Shown: positions 37,745 through 48,467, counted from the first letter of the stretch. The stretch: DNA of 64,000 nt from Spongiibacter sp. IMCC21906 (GCF_001010805.1 NZ_CP011477.1:1503001-1567000), one strand, 5' to 3'. A program made the numbers and translations. Notes: generated from the letters alone by a model not told the origin.

Positions 37745-38509
37745 TTATCGGGCAGCCCGCATTGGGCTGCCGTCAATCGTTGCCGAAATCAGTTCAAGAG
37801 AAAGACTGTCATCGTCTTCGGTCTGCACTAATTTCACAATCATGTAGTTCCACTCTTTTGCCAGCCAGATAAAGGTTTCTGCGCTGCTGCCTTCGCGTTT
37901 GCGACGAAGTTTTACGGTGTCTATCGGACCAAGCTCGGTGTCGATGGTTTCTTCTGTGAGCTTTTCAATTTGATAGGTTTTGATCTTACCGTTTTTAACA
38001 ATGGTTTGTTGCCAGCGTCTGTCCTGGGCTTGACCGTTGAGTAACTGCTGTCGTAACTGAAGCTGGGCGCTAAGCTGGTCGGAGTAGTCTTCTTTTAATG
38101 GCAATGTATAAGGTTTGCGGTAGGTTTCATCGCTGGCTTTGTTCGCCTCCCAATCAAATACGATGCGCTGATCGCGTTTGCTACTCAGGCTGTTTTCATA
38201 GCGATATTGTAGAGGGCGAAGGTTTTGGTTCTCGGTCACTTCAATCAAACTTTCTTCGCCAATGGTGATAAACCATTTGCTGGCAGTTTGCGAAAGGCGC
38301 CAGTGGGGGCCGACTTTGGCAAGCTTGCGCGACGCATCTGCACTCAGGTTATTTTGAGTAATGCGATATTTGGCTTGGTAAGGCTTGAGCAGAGATTCGC
38401 TTGTCATCTCGGCTTGGGTGACCGTGCAGAACAATAGCGCACAAAGACTGAATGCGAGTAATTTAGTCTTCTTGGTAATGCAAGCCGTTTTCGGGAAGAG
38501 TTTTATCAT
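37745..38509 (-). CDS. DUF3108 domain-containing exported protein
   Basis: 254 aa with an N-terminal hydrophobic signal (LLAFSLCALLFCTVTQA). The mature part is an antiparallel beta domain of the DUF3108 family, a lipocalin-like fold of unknown function (YQAKYRI at the start, ELGPIDTVKLRRKREGS in the middle). It begins inside the 3' end of purN (47-bp overlap) and is transcribed with it; the purM-purN-DUF3108 order is common in Pseudomonas relatives. It converges with dcd, and a GGCAGCCC/GGGCTGCC hairpin (37751-37771) lies in its last codons. Confidence 0.85.
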   Translation of the reverse strand: MIKLFPKTACITKKTKLLAFSLCALLFCTVTQAEMTSESLLKPYQAKYRITQNNLSADASRKLAKVGPHWRLSQTASKWFITIGEESLIEVTENQNLRPLQYRYENSLSSKRDQRIVFDWEANKASDETYRKPYTLPLKEDYSDQLSAQLQLRQQLLNGQAQDRRWQQTIVKNGKIKTYQIEKLTEETIDTELGPIDTVKLRRKREGSSAETFIWLAKEWNYMIVKLVQTEDDDSLSLELISATIDGSPMRAAR

Positions 38510-39113
38510 CTAGCACCGCCTTTTTGCCTTCAAGTTTCAATCGTCCTTCGGCCAGCCAGCGGGCTGCCAATGGGTAGATTGTATGCTCTTTGGACAATAC
38601 GTTATGCGCCAGTGTTGCGGCGGTATCGCCTTCATTTATTGGTATTTTTGCATGAATGATGGGTGGCCCGCCATCCAGCTCTTCGGTGACGAAGTGCACG
38701 GTGGCTCCGGCTTCTTTGTCACCGGCATCCAGTGCGCGCTGATGGGTGTGTAAGCCGGGGTATTTGGGGAGAAGCGAGGGGTGGATATTGAGCAGGCGCC
38801 CCTTAAAGTGCAATACAAAGTCTGGCGTTAATATACGCATAAAGCCCGCGAGGATAACGAGGTCTGCGTGATATTGATCAATTTTTGCCTGTAAAGCGCG
38901 ATCAAAGGTTTCTCGGCTGGCAAAATCCCGATGATCAACACAGTCTGCAGTAATGCCAGCTGCTTGAGCGCGCTCTAGGCCGAATGCCTGAGGTTTGTTG
39001 CTGATGACGGCGGCAATTTCGCAGTTGGGCAAGCGGCCTTCTGCTATTGCGTCAATAAACGCTTGCAGGTTTGAGCCGCTGCCTGAAATCAGCACTACTA
39101 GCTTGCAGGACAT
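38463..39113 (-). CDS. purN: Phosphoribosylglycinamide formyltransferase
   Basis: 216 aa. The phosphate loop SGSGSNLQAFIDA, the catalytic triad region (LLNIHPSLLPKYPG with Asn-His) and the VTEELDGGPPI loop with catalytic Asp are clear. Uses 10-formyl-THF to formylate GAR in purine synthesis. 5 bp downstream of purM and certainly in the same operon. Confidence 0.96.
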   Translation of the reverse strand: MSCKLVVLISGSGSNLQAFIDAIAEGRLPNCEIAAVISNKPQAFGLERAQAAGITADCVDHRDFASRETFDRALQAKIDQYHADLVILAGFMRILTPDFVLHFKGRLLNIHPSLLPKYPGLHTHQRALDAGDKEAGATVHFVTEELDGGPPIIHAKIPINEGDTAATLAHNVLSKEHTIYPLAARWLAEGRLKLEGKKAVLDDKTLPENGLHYQED

Positions 39114-39118
39114 TGCCT

Positions 39119-40168
<1,050 letters not shown>

Positions 40169-40317
40169 AATTTTTGGCTGTCCTTGTTGAGGACGACATT
40201 TTAGCTTGATTGGCGGGGGAATTCAGCAGCAATATGGTGACTTATTTCCAGCATTGGCGACGCAGCTTTGACAGCCTTGCTACAATGTCGGTCGATTTAG
40301 AGAGTGGGAGCAAAATC

Positions 40318-41400
40318 TTGAAGAGGCAATGGGTAAGCTGGGCGGTGTCCGTGGCCATGGTCTGCCTGGTTTCTGGTGTGGCCCAAGCGGCCATGATACA
40401 GAATCTTTATGAAGAGCGTTTGCTGGTAGATACTCAATCGGCTCAAACGTTACGTCGGGGTGCGGCTGAGGCGCTTGAACGTGTTTTGGTGCGGGTTTCT
40501 GGCCAAAGAAACGTACGTGATAATAGTGTTGTTGCCCAGGCACTCGCAAATGCTGAACCGTTGTTGACCCAGTATCGCTATATTAATGACAATTCTGCCG
40601 AGGATGAGGATCAGTTGGCTTTGCTGATGAGTTTTTCGCCTCGTCAGGTCAACGGTTTACTTCAATCTGCGGGTTTGCCGATTTGGTCAAGTAACCGTCC
40701 TAGTGTCTTGGTGTGGTTGGTAGAAGATACGGCATCGGGGCGACAGTTTGTCAGCGGTGACACGCCGGGCGCATTGTATGAGGCTTTGCAAACAGAAGCT
40801 CAACGCCGAGGCGTGTCGCTGCAGTTTCCTCTGCTGGACTTGGTTGATACCGGTAATTTGTCGGTTGCTGATGTTTGGCAAATGCAGATGGACTTGGTTA
40901 AGCAGGCGTCAAGCCGTTATGGTGCGCCTTATGTGCTGGTGGGCCGGGCCTCTGAGCTCTCTAATGGCCAATGGGTGGCGAGTTGGAATTTAGTACAGGG
41001 TCAGCAAGAACTTCGTCTGGATAGTGATGGCATGGGGGGGCAAGAGGCGGTCGCAGCGGTGGTGGATCGTATTGCCGATACTCAGGCCCGAAATTTTAGT
41101 GTGGTTGCCGGAACCAGCAATGAAAGTACATTAATTTATGTCGATGGTATTAGTGATTTTCACGGTTATGCTGGATTGGTCACCTATCTTGAAAACCTTT
41201 CGGTCATTGAACATGCCAATACAGTGTGGGTGTCCGAGAGTGCTCTGGTAGTGGAATTGGTGTTAAACGGCGATATGGAAAAAGTCGATCGCTTCCTGTC
41301 TTTAGATAAGCAACTCCAAAGCCTCGATCAATCTCCCCGAGTTGTGACTGAGGTTGCCAACATGCCCATCCGTAGTTTTTATCACTGGCGGGCGTATTAG
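40318..41400 (+). CDS. DUF2066 domain-containing exported protein
   Basis: 360 aa from a TTG at 40318 with GGGAG seven bases before it; this start puts the signal peptide (LKRQWVSWAVSVAMVCLVSG then AQA) at the N-terminus. ATG 40285 is possible but has no ribosome-binding site. The mature region is the DUF2066 family, periplasmic and of unknown function, conserved upstream of perM-hda. Its stop overlaps the perM-like GTG start by one base. Confidence 0.85.
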   Translation: MKRQWVSWAVSVAMVCLVSGVAQAAMIQNLYEERLLVDTQSAQTLRRGAAEALERVLVRVSGQRNVRDNSVVAQALANAEPLLTQYRYINDNSAEDEDQLALLMSFSPRQVNGLLQSAGLPIWSSNRPSVLVWLVEDTASGRQFVSGDTPGALYEALQTEAQRRGVSLQFPLLDLVDTGNLSVADVWQMQMDLVKQASSRYGAPYVLVGRASELSNGQWVASWNLVQGQQELRLDSDGMGGQEAVAAVVDRIADTQARNFSVVAGTSNESTLIYVDGISDFHGYAGLVTYLENLSVIEHANTVWVSESALVVELVLNGDMEKVDRFLSLDKQLQSLDQSPRVVTEVANMPIRSFYHWRAY

Positions 41401-42494
41401 TGAATCGTCAGCTCCAGGCATTCTGGTGTCTTTTAGCCCTTCTCTTTTTGGCGTTACTGTTCCATTTGTTGTCGCCAGTGCTCATGCCCTTTGTCGTGAG
41501 TGCGGTGTTGGCTTATTTGGGGGACCCGATTGCAGATCGCTTAGAAGAGCGGGGCATGGGGCGCAGTGCTGCAGTGGTATTGGTGTTTTTTGTTTTTACC
41601 CTGCTAGGGGCAATTTTGCTGTTGATAACGTTGCCACTGTTATTGGAGCAGACTCAGCTTTTGGTGCAGCGGCTTAATGATGCTTTTGTCTGGGTGCAGC
41701 ATACAGGGTTGCCTGCTGCTCGAGCATATTTGGATCTTCCTGAGCAGAGCAACACGGTTGATTCTGCAAAAAAAGTCATCAGTGAAAACTGGGATGCTGC
41801 CGGTGGTGTTTTTGTCTATCTTTGGCAAAAAGTATCGGGTTCTAGCATGGCCGTGTTGACATGGCTTGCGAATATAACTCTTGTGCCAGTCGTCACATTT
41901 TATTTGTTGCGGGATTGGGATGTCTTGATTGAAAAACTGAGGGTGTTGCTTCCTCGTCGTATTGAACGCCGCACAGTGTCTATTGCCAAAGAGTGCGACG
42001 AAATCCTCGGGGCGTTTGCCCTTGGCCAGTTAATGGTGATGTGCTGTCTCGGAGCGGTTTACACCGTAGGCTTGTGGATGCTGGGTTTAGACTTGGCGTT
42101 GGTACTTGGTCTTGCCGCTGGCTTGGCCAGTATCGTGCCTTATTTAGGGTTTATTTTTGGCATAGTTGCAGCGGGATTGGCTGCATTTTTTCAGTTTGAT
42201 AGCCTGCTTCCTTTGCTGGGTGTGGCCGCTGTTTTTGGTGTGGGCCAGTTGCTGGAGAGTCTGTTTCTGACGCCGACACTGGTCGGCGATAAAATTGGCT
42301 TACACCCGGTTATGGTTATTTTTGCGATTATGGCAGGTGGACAGTTATTTGGCTTTTTGGGGGTTTTGTTAGCCTTGCCCGTTGCCGCAGTTATTAAAGT
42401 CATGGTGTCTCATTTGCACGAGTATTACCGCGCTAGTGAGTGGTACGCAGAGTCGGAGCCTGAGCCGGTAGAATATCTTTCTGATAATGAATAA
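41400..42494 (+). CDS. perM: AI-2E family transporter (PerM-like)
   Basis: 364 aa, GTG start overlapping the previous stop. About seven to eight membrane helices with the signatures VVTFYLLRDWD and PYLGFIFGI and a conserved C-terminal GDKIGLHPVMVIFAIMAGG. The family includes exporters of autoinducer-2 and Na+/H+ antiporters; substrate cannot be told. It overlaps hda by 8 bp. Confidence 0.9.
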   Translation: MNRQLQAFWCLLALLFLALLFHLLSPVLMPFVVSAVLAYLGDPIADRLEERGMGRSAAVVLVFFVFTLLGAILLLITLPLLLEQTQLLVQRLNDAFVWVQHTGLPAARAYLDLPEQSNTVDSAKKVISENWDAAGGVFVYLWQKVSGSSMAVLTWLANITLVPVVTFYLLRDWDVLIEKLRVLLPRRIERRTVSIAKECDEILGAFALGQLMVMCCLGAVYTVGLWMLGLDLALVLGLAAGLASIVPYLGFIFGIVAAGLAAFFQFDSLLPLLGVAAVFGVGQLLESLFLTPTLVGDKIGLHPVMVIFAIMAGGQLFGFLGVLLALPVAAVIKVMVSHLHEYYRASEWYAESEPEPVEYLSDNE

Positions 42495-43182
42495 ACAGCA
42501 AATCCCGTTTTCCTTTCGTCTCGATATTGACGCCAGCTTTGACAACTTTTACGGTGGTCAAAATCATCAGCTTGCCCTTAATTCTCTGCGTCTTCAGGCG
42601 GAAGGTGGTGGCGATAAATTCCTTTTTTTGTCGGGCTTTTCTGGTTTAAGCCATTTGCTGCAAGCCAGTTGCCTGTTGGCAGAGCAACAGCAAAAGATCA
42701 GCCGTTACCTTCCTATTAAAGAGCTGTTGGATTATGACCCCGAGACGGTTTTTGAAGCTTTAGAAGAGTCTGATCTGATTTGCTTGGATGACGTAGATAG
42801 TGTCGTGGGCAATGCTGATTGGGAACTAGCGCTATTTAATTTGTACAACCGTTTGCTGATGACTAAAACATCACTGCTGGTGTCTTCCCACACATCTTTG
42901 GCCGATATGCCCTTGGGCCTAGCTGATTTGCGATCACGATTGCAAAGCTTTGCCTTTTTTAGGCTGCCTGATTTAAGCGAGACTGAAAGAGTGAAAGCCT
43001 TTCAGCTGCGGTCAAAGCTTCGCGGCATGGATGTGTCAGATAGCTTGGCTGAGTATATTTATGCCCGCTGTCATCGGGAGTTTTCCAGCTTGCTGGCGGT
43101 GCTGGACCGTCTGGATCAAACCAGTTTGGTGGAAAAGCGCCGCTTGACGATTCCTTTTGTAAAAGAGGTTATGGGTTGGTAA
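42487..43182 (+). CDS. hda: DnaA regulatory inactivator Hda
   Basis: 231 aa, a short AAA+ protein related to DnaA domain III. The N-terminus QIPFSFRLDIDASFDNFYGG carries the clamp-binding segment (QIPFSF, cf. QLSLPL in E. coli). The P-loop is degenerate (GFSGLSHLLQA lacks the Walker Lys), Walker B is LICLDDVD, and sensor 2/Arg finger regions are present. It stimulates ATP hydrolysis by DnaA on the loaded sliding clamp to prevent re-initiation. Confidence 0.93.
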   Translation: MNKQQIPFSFRLDIDASFDNFYGGQNHQLALNSLRLQAEGGGDKFLFLSGFSGLSHLLQASCLLAEQQQKISRYLPIKELLDYDPETVFEALEESDLICLDDVDSVVGNADWELALFNLYNRLLMTKTSLLVSSHTSLADMPLGLADLRSRLQSFAFFRLPDLSETERVKAFQLRSKLRGMDVSDSLAEYIYARCHREFSSLLAVLDRLDQTSLVEKRRLTIPFVKEVMGW

Positions 43183-43244
43183 TGAGCCCATAGGCGCTAT
43201 CGGCGCATCTGAAATCGATAGTTTTATCGTAAGGTAGATCTTTT

Positions 43245-43291
43245 CTTGAATGTATTTTTCACAGCTTAAATAAAAGGCTTGAATGTATTTT
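43245..43291 (+). promoter_or_regulatory. 14-bp direct repeat upstream of ompA-like gene 1
   Basis: CTTGAATGTATTTT occurs at 43245-43258 and again at 43278-43291, exactly 33 bp apart (about three helical turns), in the AT-rich region ahead of the first OmpA gene. The spacing would suit two regulator dimers on one face of the helix. The binding protein is unknown. Confidence 0.4.
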
Positions 43292-43459
43292 GACGACTAA
43301 AATGCGAAAATTTTGATATTTAGCAAGGTGTTAGACGACAAAATCACAAAAAAATCACGGCGAATGCAGTTGTCAACATGTTATTCTCGGTCTAGCTTTA
43401 GACGCGTAACGGCGACATTGCTTGCAAATTAAAGCGTAAAAACAATTAGGGGGAGTCCT

Positions 43460-44563
43460 ATGAAGAACGTTCTACTTGGTGCCGCAGTGGCGGCAGCTAT
43501 GCTGCCAGGTTTGGCTAATGCCGATGAAGGCAAGTGGTATATTAACCCGGCGGTTGGTTATCAAATCTTTGATGGCGATCGTGACCTGGATGAATCAGCA
43601 ACGGCTTTATTGGGTGTTGAAAAAGAAATCAACAACAATTGGGGTGTTGAGGTTCGGGCTACATTTGCCGACGCGGACCATTACCGTGGTAATCAGAGAC
43701 GAGATGCTGAAGCAGCTGGAATCAACCTGGATGTGTTGCGTTATTACAAACACGCGGATAGCAAATGGGTTCCTTATTCTGCTTTTGGTATTGGCCACGC
43801 TGAGATTAACCCCGAAACAGGCGCCAGCGATGTATACACTCAAATGAACTTGGGTGGCGGTGTTCGGTATTTACTAGATGATAACTGGTCTATTCGTGGT
43901 GATGCGCGTTATTTTTACGGTAACGACAATGAAACCAGCGATGGTATTTTCTCCATCGGTGTGAGCTATGCCTTTGGTGGCAGTCCTGCGCCAGCTCCCG
44001 CACCTGCAGCCCCAACTGATTCTGATGCCGATGGTGTTGCGGATGGTGTTGATCAGTGTCCAAATACGCCTGCTGGTGTGGCCGTAGACGCTCGTGGCTG
44101 TGCCTTGGATAAAGATGGTGACGGTGTACCTAACTATCGTGACAAGTGTCCAAACACGCCTGCTGGTCGCCAGGTTGATAAGTTCGGTTGTAAGTTTGTG
44201 TTGAAGCAAACTGAAAGCATTAAGCTGGAAATCAACTTCCCATTGGATTCGGATGCTATCCCTGCAGCTTACCGTGGCGAGCTTGAAAAAGTTGCCAGCT
44301 TTATGAAGAAGTTTGGCGGTGTAAAAGCAGTTGTTGAAGGTCATGCCGATAGCACTGGTGCTGCCGCGTATAACAAGCAGCTGTCTCAGCGTCGTGCAGA
44401 TGCCGTGCGCAATGCACTGGTCCGTGATTATGGTATTGCTTCGGATCGTTTGGCGGCAGTGGGTTATGGTGAAGAGCGTCCAATCGCTAGTAACAGTACC
44501 TCTGAAGGCCGTCGTGCTAACCGTCGCGTAGTTGCCGTAATGGAAGCAGAAACCGTTAAGTAA
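43460..44563 (+). CDS. OmpA family outer-membrane protein with TSP3 repeats (copy 1)
   Basis: 367 aa, preceded by AGGGGGAG. Signal peptide to about residue 21 (ANA/DE), an eight-strand OmpA-like barrel (about 22-180), a Pro/Ala linker, two thrombospondin type-3 calcium-binding repeats (DSDADGVADGVDQCPNTPAG and the next unit), then the OmpA_C peptidoglycan-binding domain (about 255-365) with VEGHADSTGAAAYNKQLSQR. It tethers the outer membrane to peptidoglycan. A close paralogue lies directly downstream with its own promoter region. Confidence 0.94.
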   Translation: MKNVLLGAAVAAAMLPGLANADEGKWYINPAVGYQIFDGDRDLDESATALLGVEKEINNNWGVEVRATFADADHYRGNQRRDAEAAGINLDVLRYYKHADSKWVPYSAFGIGHAEINPETGASDVYTQMNLGGGVRYLLDDNWSIRGDARYFYGNDNETSDGIFSIGVSYAFGGSPAPAPAPAAPTDSDADGVADGVDQCPNTPAGVAVDARGCALDKDGDGVPNYRDKCPNTPAGRQVDKFGCKFVLKQTESIKLEINFPLDSDAIPAAYRGELEKVASFMKKFGGVKAVVEGHADSTGAAAYNKQLSQRRADAVRNALVRDYGIASDRLAAVGYGEERPIASNSTSEGRRANRRVVAVMEAETVK

Positions 44564-44581
44564 TTAATGATGGTTTTTAAG

Positions 44582-44616
44582 AAGAAAGCCGGGGCAGTTG
44601 CTCCGGCTTTCTTGTA
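44582..44616 (+). terminator. Terminator between the ompA paralogues
   Basis: AAGAAAGCCGG (44582-44592) pairs with CCGGCTTTCTT (44603-44613); the U-rich part lies within the 3' arm. Confidence 0.7.
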
Positions 44617-44826
44617 TGCGGATGCTATGTCGCATTGAGATATCGAGTGGGTTTTTGGCCGTCTGGGGACAATAAGTACGCGCCTTAGTGCTGTGATACA
44701 GTTGGTAAAAATACGGATTTCAATACGTGCAATCTAAAATTGACGTGATAGTGTAGAAAGCAGTAGTGCAACACTACATTGCAATATATTTCAAAGCTTG
44801 AACAACATTGGCCAAAGGGGAAGATT

Positions 44827-45930
44827 ATGGAAAAGCGTTCAATTTGCGCCTTATTTTTAGGGGCTGCCTGTATGAGCTCGGCAGTACACGCTGAGAAAGT
44901 AGGTAAATGGTATTTGAACCCGGCAATTGGTTATCAAGTATTTGACCATAGCCAGGATTTAGACGAAGAAGCTACGGCACTCTTTGGTATTGAGAAAGAG
45001 CTTAATAGCGAGTGGGGTATCGAATTTCGAGCCATGTATTCTGATGCTGATAACTATCGCGGCAATGATAGACGCGATGCGGAAGTCGCTTCAGGTGGAT
45101 TAGATGTTCTGCGGTACTTCAAAACACCTGGTAGCCGGGTAACGCCATACTTGGCTTTTGGTATAGCTCATGCTGAAGCTAATTATGAAGCACTTCATAA
45201 TGACGTTTACACTCAGCTAAATGCGGGTGGTGGTATTCGTTATGCCCTTAGCGAACATTGGTCGCTACGTGGTGATGCCCGTTACCTGTATGGCACTGAC
45301 AACGAAACACGCAATGGTGTTGTGTCGCTTGGTATTAGCTATGCCTTTGGTGGCACTGAGACTGCTGCGCCAATGCAAGAAGCTACACCTAGTGATAGCG
45401 ATGGTGATGGCGTAGTCGATAGCGCTGATCGTTGCCCTAATACACCTGCGGGTGTGGTTGTTGGCACTGATGGTTGTGCTTTGGACAGCGATGGTGATGG
45501 CGTTGCGGATTACAAGGACAAATGTCCTGGTACTGAAGCGGGTGCCTCAGTGGATCGCAATGGCTGTGCGCTTAAGTTGACTACAACCGAAAGCTTGAAA
45601 GTTGAAGTGAACTTTGACTTTGATTCTGCGGTGCTGAAGCCACAGTACAAAGATGAGCTGAAACGTGTTGCTGACTTCCTCAACGAGCATGGCAATGTGA
45701 AAGCCGTTATTGAGGGGCATGCCGATAGTACGGGTGGTGAGTCTTACAACAAGAACTTATCCCAGCGTCGTGCTAGTGCGGTAAGAAATGCCTTAATCAA
45801 TGATTTTGGTATTGCCGCTAGCCGCTTGAGTGCTGTTGGTTATGGTGAAAGCCGCCCTGTTGCGACTAACGCCACTGCGGAAGGCCGCGCTAAAAACCGC
45901 CGTGTAGTGACGGTGAAAGAAAGCAAATAA
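44827..45930 (+). CDS. OmpA family outer-membrane protein with TSP3 repeats (copy 2)
   Basis: 367 aa from ATG 44827 (AAGGGGAAG upstream), the same length as copy 1 and clearly its duplicate: barrel, two TSP3 units (DSDGDGVVDSADRCPNTPAG) and the OmpA_C domain (VIEGHADSTGGESYNKNLSQR) all align. Divergence is highest in the signal peptide and extracellular loop regions, lowest in the peptidoglycan-binding domain. Separate terminators and a 260-bp intergenic region imply independent expression, perhaps under different conditions. Confidence 0.94.
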   Translation: MEKRSICALFLGAACMSSAVHAEKVGKWYLNPAIGYQVFDHSQDLDEEATALFGIEKELNSEWGIEFRAMYSDADNYRGNDRRDAEVASGGLDVLRYFKTPGSRVTPYLAFGIAHAEANYEALHNDVYTQLNAGGGIRYALSEHWSLRGDARYLYGTDNETRNGVVSLGISYAFGGTETAAPMQEATPSDSDGDGVVDSADRCPNTPAGVVVGTDGCALDSDGDGVADYKDKCPGTEAGASVDRNGCALKLTTTESLKVEVNFDFDSAVLKPQYKDELKRVADFLNEHGNVKAVIEGHADSTGGESYNKNLSQRRASAVRNALINDFGIAASRLSAVGYGESRPVATNATAEGRAKNRRVVTVKESK

Positions 45931-46283
45931 TCGTTAATTTAACGGTGAACTAAGGGGCCTAATGGCCCCTTTTTTTATTGCCCTCGAATCACGTTGCTGG
46001 GGGTAGTGTTAAGCCCTTTCCCTGCCTGTCTGGACAAGTATTGAATTTTGGCTTGTCGAGGTACATCTGTCCACCGTACAAGATATATAATTTCAATTTA
46101 ATCAATAAGATAGACTTTATTGGTGGCCTGAGCAACTCCTCTCCTTGTGCTTGGCACAGTTCTTGTAATTCCTAATCATAGCTAGCGAAAAAAGTGCCAT
46201 AAATCACTATTTTGGTGCGATTTTGCTGTTGTTACGGTTTTTGGGGTGTTCTTTTTTGGTGCACCCTTTGGGAGAGGCATTGC
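45931..46283. other. Intergenic region before the molybdoenzyme gene
   Basis: 353 bp. Holds the terminator at 45953-45977 and an AT-rich stretch (46080-46120) likely to contain the promoter of the molybdoenzyme operon. I looked for a TTGAT-N4-ATCAA FNR box and did not find one. Confidence 0.5.
45953..45977 (+). terminator. Rho-independent terminator after ompA-like copy 2
   Basis: AGGGGCC (45953-45959), loop TAAT, GGCCCCT (45964-45970), then eight T. Confidence 0.9.
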
Positions 46284-48467
46284 ATGATATTTGGCCGCAA
46301 AAAACGCAAACCAATTACTATCGTCGATAAAAAAGTCGTCGACTGGAAGTACGCTGTGTGCGGTTATTGCTCTACTGGCTGTTCAATTGAGGTTGGTCTG
46401 AATGAATCGGGGAAGCCGGTTGCCAGTAGAGGCAAGGGCAACGCCCCGGTGAACCAAGGTAAGCTTTGTATCAAGGGGATCTTTGAGCACGAGCTGAGCG
46501 CAACTCCCGGCCGGGGCGTTGCGCCAATGATGCGAAACAAGATTTATGAACCTTTGCAAAAAGTCGACTGGGATACAGCGATAGACCACAGTGCTGCGGA
46601 GTTTAAACGCATTCAGCAAAAGTACGGTCAAGACAGCGTCGCGGTAGTGTCTACTGGTCAGTTGCTAACTGAGGAGTTTTATACCCTCGGGAAGTTGGTC
46701 CGAGGGGTGATAGGTACCAATAACTATGATGGCAATACGACCTTGTGTATGGCCTCAGCGGTATCGGGTTACAAACGTAGTTTTGGCGCAGATGGCCCCC
46801 CAGGTTGCTACGACGATTTTGAAAATACCCATTGTTTAATGGCGTTTGGGTCCAATTTACCCGAGCAGCATCCCATCATTTATTGGCGCTTGAAAGAAGC
46901 CTTAGAGAAGCGCAAATTCCCGCTGATTGTGGTGGATCCCAGGGTAACGATGTTTGCCCAGTTCGCAGATATCCATCTGCCCATTACCCCGGGTACCGAT
47001 CTGGTACTGCTTAATGCGTTGGCCCATGTAATTTTGAAAGAAGGCCTGCAGAAGCAAGAATATATTGACGCGCACTGCAATGGTTTTGATGAGCTGAAAG
47101 CGACGATCGAGAAGTATGATCCCGTAACGGCCTCAAAAATCTGCGGTATCGACCCAGATATGATCAAGCATGTTGCCCGTATCTACGCTAAAGCGCCTTC
47201 AGCCATGAGCATCTGGACGATGGGGATTAACCAAAGTACTCACGGCACGGATGGCGTTTGCGGCATCAATAACCTCAATTTGATTACCGGCAATATTGGT
47301 GTTCCTGGCGGCACCAGTATGTCGATTACTGGTCAGTGCAATGCCATGGGCACACGAGAATGGTCGTCTTGCTCGGGTCTTCCCGGTTATCGCATGTTGG
47401 AAAAGCCGGAGCATCGCAAAGAGGTGGCCGAGTTTTGGGGGATAGATGAGGGGTTCTTCCCGGCCAAGCGGGGCTTGCAGCAAACCGATATTTTTCCGGC
47501 GATAGAGTCAGGCGAGATTAAGGCATTGTGGATTGTCGCAACGAATCCCTTGACCTCTATGCCCAATCAGCCACGTATTAAAAAGGCCTTGGAAAAGCTG
47601 GAGTTTATGGTTGTTCAGGACGGCTATCAGGACTGCGAAACGGTTAACTATGCCCATGTCTATCTACCTGGTGCGGTATGGGGTGAAAAAGAAGGGGTTC
47701 AAACGAATACCGAACGCCGAGTGAACTTGGTTCGCAAGTTTGTGGAGCCGCCGGGAGAGGCCAAGCCAGATTACTGGATATTTAATGAAATGGCCAAACG
47801 GTTTGAGCAAGGACAGAAAATACATTTTCCGGAAAGTTCTTCTGAGATCTTTGACGAAATGAAACAGCTGTCAAAGGGGCAGGGGCGTAATTTGGATATT
47901 TCTGGCATGAGTCACGACTTAATTGAAGCACAGCGTGGTATTCAGTGGCCAATGCGAGAAGGAGACGAGACAGGCAACCCCCGGCTTTATAGCGATGGGG
48001 TTTATCCCACGCCAAATGGCAAAGCCAATCTACTGGCGATGGATTATATCGAAGACAATGAAGTGCCAGATAAGGCCTATCCGTTCTGGATGAACAGTGG
48101 CCGGGTTGTTGAGCATTTCCACACTCGTACCAAAACCGGAAAAATTGGCAATCTGAATAAATTCAGCCCTACACCTTATATGGAAATGAACCCCGATTCT
48201 GCCAAAGAGCAGGGGGTTAAGCATCAGCAATATGTGCGTTTAGTTTCGCGCAGGGGGGATGCTGTTGTCATGGTTCAGCTTACCCAGCGTGTCCCGAATA
48301 ATATGTTGTTTATTCCCATGCATTATCACGATTGTGTTAATCGCTTGTCGCTGGGTTTACTCGATCCCTATTCTCGCCAGCCAGCATTTAAACAATGTGC
48401 GGTAAGAATAGAAAAAATTGACCAGGCTGAGGCAGCTCGACTCAATGTTGAGCGCCGGGCCTACTAA
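46284..48467 (+). CDS. Molybdopterin oxidoreductase, NasA-like nitrate reductase family
   Basis: 727 aa from ATG 46284 (GGGAGAGG upstream). Iron-sulphur Cys at 26, 29, 33 and 62 (CGYCSTGC...CIKG); the likely molybdenum ligand is C155 in TTLCMASAVSGYKRSFG, very close to assimilatory NasA/NarB (LCMSSAVAGYKRAFG). Other Mo-bisMGD segments are GSNLPEQHPI, ITGQCNAMGTREW and VATNPLTSMPNQ. There is no Tat signal, so it is cytoplasmic. NasA proteins often end in a BFD 2Fe-2S domain, which is missing here. Its electron donor should be the DmsB-DmsC fusion downstream. Nitrate is the likeliest substrate, but no nitrite reductase or transporter is nearby. Confidence 0.82.
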   Translation: MIFGRKKRKPITIVDKKVVDWKYAVCGYCSTGCSIEVGLNESGKPVASRGKGNAPVNQGKLCIKGIFEHELSATPGRGVAPMMRNKIYEPLQKVDWDTAIDHSAAEFKRIQQKYGQDSVAVVSTGQLLTEEFYTLGKLVRGVIGTNNYDGNTTLCMASAVSGYKRSFGADGPPGCYDDFENTHCLMAFGSNLPEQHPIIYWRLKEALEKRKFPLIVVDPRVTMFAQFADIHLPITPGTDLVLLNALAHVILKEGLQKQEYIDAHCNGFDELKATIEKYDPVTASKICGIDPDMIKHVARIYAKAPSAMSIWTMGINQSTHGTDGVCGINNLNLITGNIGVPGGTSMSITGQCNAMGTREWSSCSGLPGYRMLEKPEHRKEVAEFWGIDEGFFPAKRGLQQTDIFPAIESGEIKALWIVATNPLTSMPNQPRIKKALEKLEFMVVQDGYQDCETVNYAHVYLPGAVWGEKEGVQTNTERRVNLVRKFVEPPGEAKPDYWIFNEMAKRFEQGQKIHFPESSSEIFDEMKQLSKGQGRNLDISGMSHDLIEAQRGIQWPMREGDETGNPRLYSDGVYPTPNGKANLLAMDYIEDNEVPDKAYPFWMNSGRVVEHFHTRTKTGKIGNLNKFSPTPYMEMNPDSAKEQGVKHQQYVRLVSRRGDAVVMVQLTQRVPNNMLFIPMHYHDCVNRLSLGLLDPYSRQPAFKQCAVRIEKIDQAEAARLNVERRAY

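Noticed and set aside
37751-37771. GGCAGCCC/GGGCTGCC hairpin as the dcd terminator
   Set aside because: It lies in the last codons of the convergent DUF3108 gene and has no U-tract on either strand; it may shape the mRNA end but I cannot call it a terminator.
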